From Hymenobacter terricola (lineage in GTDB: Bacteria > Bacteroidota > Bacteroidia > Cytophagales > Hymenobacteraceae), in contig NZ_JAGEMO020000001.1 in the NCBI RefSeq assembly GCF_017921975.2, positions 558,001 to 622,000 on the forward strand: a stretch of DNA of 64,000 nt. The letters are read 5' to 3'. Shown in pieces: positions 61,304 through 64,000 of this stretch. The notes under the pieces were generated by a model, which was given only the letters and a program-made list of their open reading frames with translations, did no database searches and was not told the DNA's origin. The position numbers and the translations under genes were made by a program. The stretch's first letter is position 1. Each line of letters starts with the position of its first letter.

Positions 61304-61338
61304 ACAGCCCCCGTGCCTCCCGGTGCGGGGGCTGTTTG
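61304..61338 (+). terminator. Terminator after the giant adhesin
   Basis: ACAGCCCCCG (61304-61313) pairs with CGGGGGCTGT (61326-61335). Only a short T run follows, so efficiency is uncertain. It is homologous to the stem at 52765. Confidence 0.6.
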
Positions 61339-61371
61339 CGACGGAGTCGGCCGGGGCCGGGCCGGAAGGCC

Positions 61372-61418
61372 TCGCATCAACATGCGATGCCGCCGCGGGG
61401 CCGGGGCCGGTACCTTTG
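61372..61418 (+). promoter_or_regulatory. Promoter with palindromic operator, copy 2
   Basis: TCGCAT (61372-61377), CAAC, then ATGCGATGC (61382-61390). Twenty bases later the -7 box TACCTTTG (61411-61418). The right arm, loop, CGCCGCG start of the spacer and the spacing are identical to copy 1; the left arm has lost the outer three pairs. Confidence 0.75.
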
Positions 61419-61517
61419 CTGGGATTGCTGCTCTCTTTTTATTTGTTCATTGGGGCCCGGCGCATGGCGTGCGCGGGCCCCGGCCTTACTTCCGGGGGTG
61501 ACGCTCCCGCTGCTTCT

Positions 61518-64000
61518 ATGCTACACTTCTTCTCGCTGGCCCGGTGGAGGGCGCAAGCCCGCTACTGGTTGTCGGCCGGCGTGCTGGCCTTGCTGCCTTT
61601 GGCCGCATCGGCCCAAAAAGTGGCCGCCGGCGGCGGCTTCTCTTTCAGCATTCACGCCGACGGTACCCTGTGGGGCAGCGGCTACAACCAGAACGGCCAG
61701 CTTGGCGACGGCACCGGCGTGCAGCGGGCTCTGCCCGTGAAGCTGGGCACCAGCACCTGGCTGAGCGTGGCTTCGGGCTCCTATTTCACCGAGGCCATTC
61801 GCAGCGACGGCACGCTCTGGGCCTGGGGCCGCAACGACAAGGGCGAGCTCGGCGATGGCACCAACTTCAACCGCAACGCTCCCGTGCAGGTAGGCACGGC
61901 CACCAACTGGCGCAGCATCGCGGTGGGCTACACGCACACGCTGGCCCTTAAAACCGACGGCACGCTCTGGGCCTGGGGCCGCAACGACTACGGCCAGCTC
62001 GGCAACGGCACCACCAACGGCAGCGCCAACGCCATCCCCGTGCAGGTCGGCACCGACACGGACTGGCAGAGCGCCGCCGCCGGCGTGTACCACAGCCTGG
62101 CCCTGAAAAGCAACGGCACCCTCTGGGCCTGGGGCTTCAACGGCGACAGCCAGCTGGGCGACGGCACCACCACCACCCGCACCGTGCCCACGCAGATTGG
62201 CGCGGGCACCGTTTGGCAGAGCGTGGCCGCCAGCCCCTTTGCCCTGCACGGCGTGGCCATTGCCGCCAACGGCACGCTCTGGGCCTGGGGCCGCAACGTG
62301 AACAACCAGCTGGGCGACGGCACCGCCGCCGTGCGCCGCAGCCCCACCCAGATTGGCACGGCCACCACCTGGCAGCAGGCCAGCGCGGGCCCCAACTACA
62401 CCGTGGCCCTGCAAACCGACGGCACTCTCTGGGGCTGGGGCAACAACGACTACGGCCAGCTGGGCGACGGCAGCACCACCAACCAGGCCACGCCCACCCA
62501 GATGGGCACCGCCACCACCTGGCAGGAAATAGCGACCGGCAGCAGCCAGACCGTGGCCCGCCGCACCGGCAGCTCCATCCTGGCCTGGGGCCTGAACTCG
62601 AACGGGCAGGTGGGCAGCCCGGCCGCGCCCACCCCCTTGCTGCTGGCCCCCGCCCAGGTGGGCAGCGCCACCGACTGGACCAGCGTGGCCGCCGGCCTCG
62701 ATTTCAGCCTGGGCACCAGGGCCGCCGCCGAGCGCTGGGGCTGGGGCACCAACATCACCGGTGAGCTGGGCACGGGCAGTGCCCTGAAAGCCGTGCTGGC
62801 CCCGGTGCACGCCGGCACCGATGCCTGGCAGCAGCTCAGCGCCGGCTACCGCCACGGCCTGGGCATCCGGCCCGATGGCAGCCTCTGGGCCTGGGGCCAC
62901 AACGGCAACGGCCAGCTCGGCCAGGGCACGCAGTACAACAACCCGCCGGTGCCCACGCCCGTGCAGGTGGGCGGCGCTGCCTCGACCTGGCTGAGCGCGG
63001 CGGCCGGCTCCGACTTTTCGGTGGCCGTGCGGGCCGACGGCACCCTTTGGGCCTGGGGCCTGAACAACGTGGGGCAGCTCGGCGACGGCAGCACCACCCT
63101 GCGCAACGCCCCCGTGCAGGTAGGCAGCGCCACCACCTGGCAGCGCGTGAGCGCCGGCAACAGCTTCGCGGTGGCCCTGCAAACCGATGGCAGCCTCTGG
63201 GCCTGGGGCACCAATGGCAGCGGCCAGCTCGGCCAGGGCAATACCACGGCCCAGCTCACGCCCCAGCAAGTGAGCATTGGTACCAGCTGGCAAAGCGTGG
63301 TGGCCGGCGGAGCCTTTGTGCTGGCCCTGAAACCCGACGGCACCCTCTGGGCCTGGGGCGACAACGGCAGCGGCCAGCTCGGCGACGGCAGCACCACCCC
63401 GCGCCTCAGCCCCACCGCCATTGGCACTGCCACCTGGCAGCAGCTGGCCGCCGGGGCCAACTACAGCCTGGCCCTGCGCCCCGATGGCAGCCTCTGGACC
63501 GCCGGGGCCAACGGCGTGGGCCAGCTGGGCGACGGCACCACCACCACCAACCGCAGCGCCTTCGCCCGCGTGGGCACGGCTACCTGGCAGCGCATAGCCA
63601 CGGGCTCGCTGGCCACCCACACCCTGGCCGTGCAAACCGACGGCACCCTCTGGGGCTGGGGCAACAACGGCGCAGGCCAGACCGGGCTGCCCTTTACGGC
63701 CCCCGCGCCGGTGGTGGTCTTCCAGCAGCCCCTGCCCGTGGAGCTGACCGCCTTCACGGCCACGGCCGAGGGCCCGGCCACCGTGCGCCTGGCCTGGGCC
63801 ACGGCCTCGGAAAAGAACAGCCAGGCGTTCGAAGTCGAGCGCAGCCTCGACGGCACGGTCTTCGCGCCCCTGGGCACGGTGGCCGCCGCCGGCAGCAGCA
63901 GCAGCGCCCGCCGCTACGGCTTGGTGGATGCTAATCTGCCCGGCGCAGTTCTGCTTTACTACCGCCTCAAGCAGGTGGACCTGGACGGCAGCTTCAGCTA
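61518..64000 (+). CDS. RCC1-repeat T9SS-type surface protein, 3' end outside the window
   Basis: An open frame of 827 codons that runs off the window. The start ATG gives MLHFFSLARWRAQARYW and a signal peptide ending near LAASAQ. About fourteen RCC1-like units follow (DGTLWAWGRNDYGQLGNGT, WQSVAAGxxxSLALK), enough for two seven-bladed propellers. From about residue 736 comes PLPVELTAFTATAEG and VRLAWATASEKNSQAFEVE to YYRLKQVDLDGSFSY. This module precedes the T9SS domain in the neighbouring giant protein, so a T9SS domain is expected just beyond 64000. Promoter and operator are shared in design with that gene. Confidence 0.9.
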   Translation, partial: MLHFFSLARWRAQARYWLSAGVLALLPLAASAQKVAAGGGFSFSIHADGTLWGSGYNQNGQLGDGTGVQRALPVKLGTSTWLSVASGSYFTEAIRSDGTLWAWGRNDKGELGDGTNFNRNAPVQVGTATNWRSIAVGYTHTLALKTDGTLWAWGRNDYGQLGNGTTNGSANAIPVQVGTDTDWQSAAAGVYHSLALKSNGTLWAWGFNGDSQLGDGTTTTRTVPTQIGAGTVWQSVAASPFALHGVAIAANGTLWAWGRNVNNQLGDGTAAVRRSPTQIGTATTWQQASAGPNYTVALQTDGTLWGWGNNDYGQLGDGSTTNQATPTQMGTATTWQEIATGSSQTVARRTGSSILAWGLNSNGQVGSPAAPTPLLLAPAQVGSATDWTSVAAGLDFSLGTRAAAERWGWGTNITGELGTGSALKAVLAPVHAGTDAWQQLSAGYRHGLGIRPDGSLWAWGHNGNGQLGQGTQYNNPPVPTPVQVGGAASTWLSAAAGSDFSVAVRADGTLWAWGLNNVGQLGDGSTTLRNAPVQVGSATTWQRVSAGNSFAVALQTDGSLWAWGTNGSGQLGQGNTTAQLTPQQVSIGTSWQSVVAGGAFVLALKPDGTLWAWGDNGSGQLGDGSTTPRLSPTAIGTATWQQLAAGANYSLALRPDGSLWTAGANGVGQLGDGTTTTNRSAFARVGTATWQRIATGSLATHTLAVQTDGTLWGWGNNGAGQTGLPFTAPAPVVVFQQPLPVELTAFTATAEGPATVRLAWATASEKNSQAFEVERSLDGTVFAPLGTVAAAGSSSSARRYGLVDANLPGAVLLYYRLKQVDLDGSFS

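Noticed and set aside
59145..63635. Minus-strand frames of 647 and 704 codons opposite the T9SS genes
   Set aside because: Shadows of GC-rich coding sequence with repetitive Gly/Ala/His composition and no recognisable domain.
1..64000. tRNA, rRNA, riboswitch, integrase or insertion sequence
   Set aside because: All gaps longer than about 100 bases were read for cloverleaf, T-loop (GGTTCGA) and transposase features. None was convincing. A covariance-model scan would be needed to exclude small ones.

Overview
The window is GC-rich chromosomal DNA of a Bacteroidota bacterium, most like Hymenobacter or a close relative in the Cytophagales. This is inferred from four things. A complete gldKLMN set lies next to a PorP/SprF gene. 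A SprE/PorW-type lipoprotein and several proteins with type IX secretion (T9SS) sorting domains are present. Many genes are preceded by the Bacteroidota -7 promoter motif TAnnTTTG. Shine-Dalgarno sequences are largely absent. No rRNA, tRNA, integrase or transposase gene was seen.

Layout. 1-3.4 kb: an ammonium transporter cut by the window edge, a tetrapyrrole-methylase-family methyltransferase and an RCC1-repeat protein. 3.7-10.8 kb: a T9SS cargo protein and a 1866-residue collagen-like protein with long, near-identical DNA repeats, then an AT-rich gap. 11.4-24.3 kb: housekeeping and envelope genes (alpha/beta hydrolase, OprB-like porin, DUF2807 protein, FabH-like synthase, ArfB-like hydrolase, MgtE, cyanophycinase-like peptidase, lipoprotein, YraN, LipB, a WecA/MraY-type transferase, DUF4271 protein). 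24.3-31.2 kb: uroporphyrinogen-III synthase, PorP/SprF and gldKLMN. 31.3-38.8 kb, minus strand: uvrC, a class A penicillin-binding protein and SprE/PorW. 39-45 kb: an ATP synthase operon (AtpZ-like, subunit I-like, B, E, F, H, A, G) without the beta and epsilon genes. 45.2-64 kb: an accessory stretch with three T9SS surface proteins, a very small T9SS-domain protein, a stand-alone type IIG restriction-modification enzyme, unusual repeat arrays, and an RCC1/T9SS protein cut by the window end.

How the genes fit together. The window holds the T9SS trans-envelope motor and ring (GldK-N), an accessory OM protein (PorP/SprF) and a periplasmic lipoprotein (SprE/PorW). It also holds five likely passengers: two small or medium T9SS proteins, an FG-GAP protein, a 2768-residue mosaic adhesin and an RCC1 protein. 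The last two share an almost identical upstream cassette: terminator, palindrome, 20-nt spacer and -7 box. This suggests a common regulator of cell-surface proteins.

The non-coding structure is the least expected part. It includes a 43-bp-periodic array of five palindromes (16363-16550), a 21-bp-periodic array of ten GGTTAACC-type palindromes (51633-51829), a possible small RNA unit (51379-51598), a metalloregulator-like palindrome at the porin promoter, and an AT-rich block inside the restriction enzyme that coincides with its target-recognition domain.
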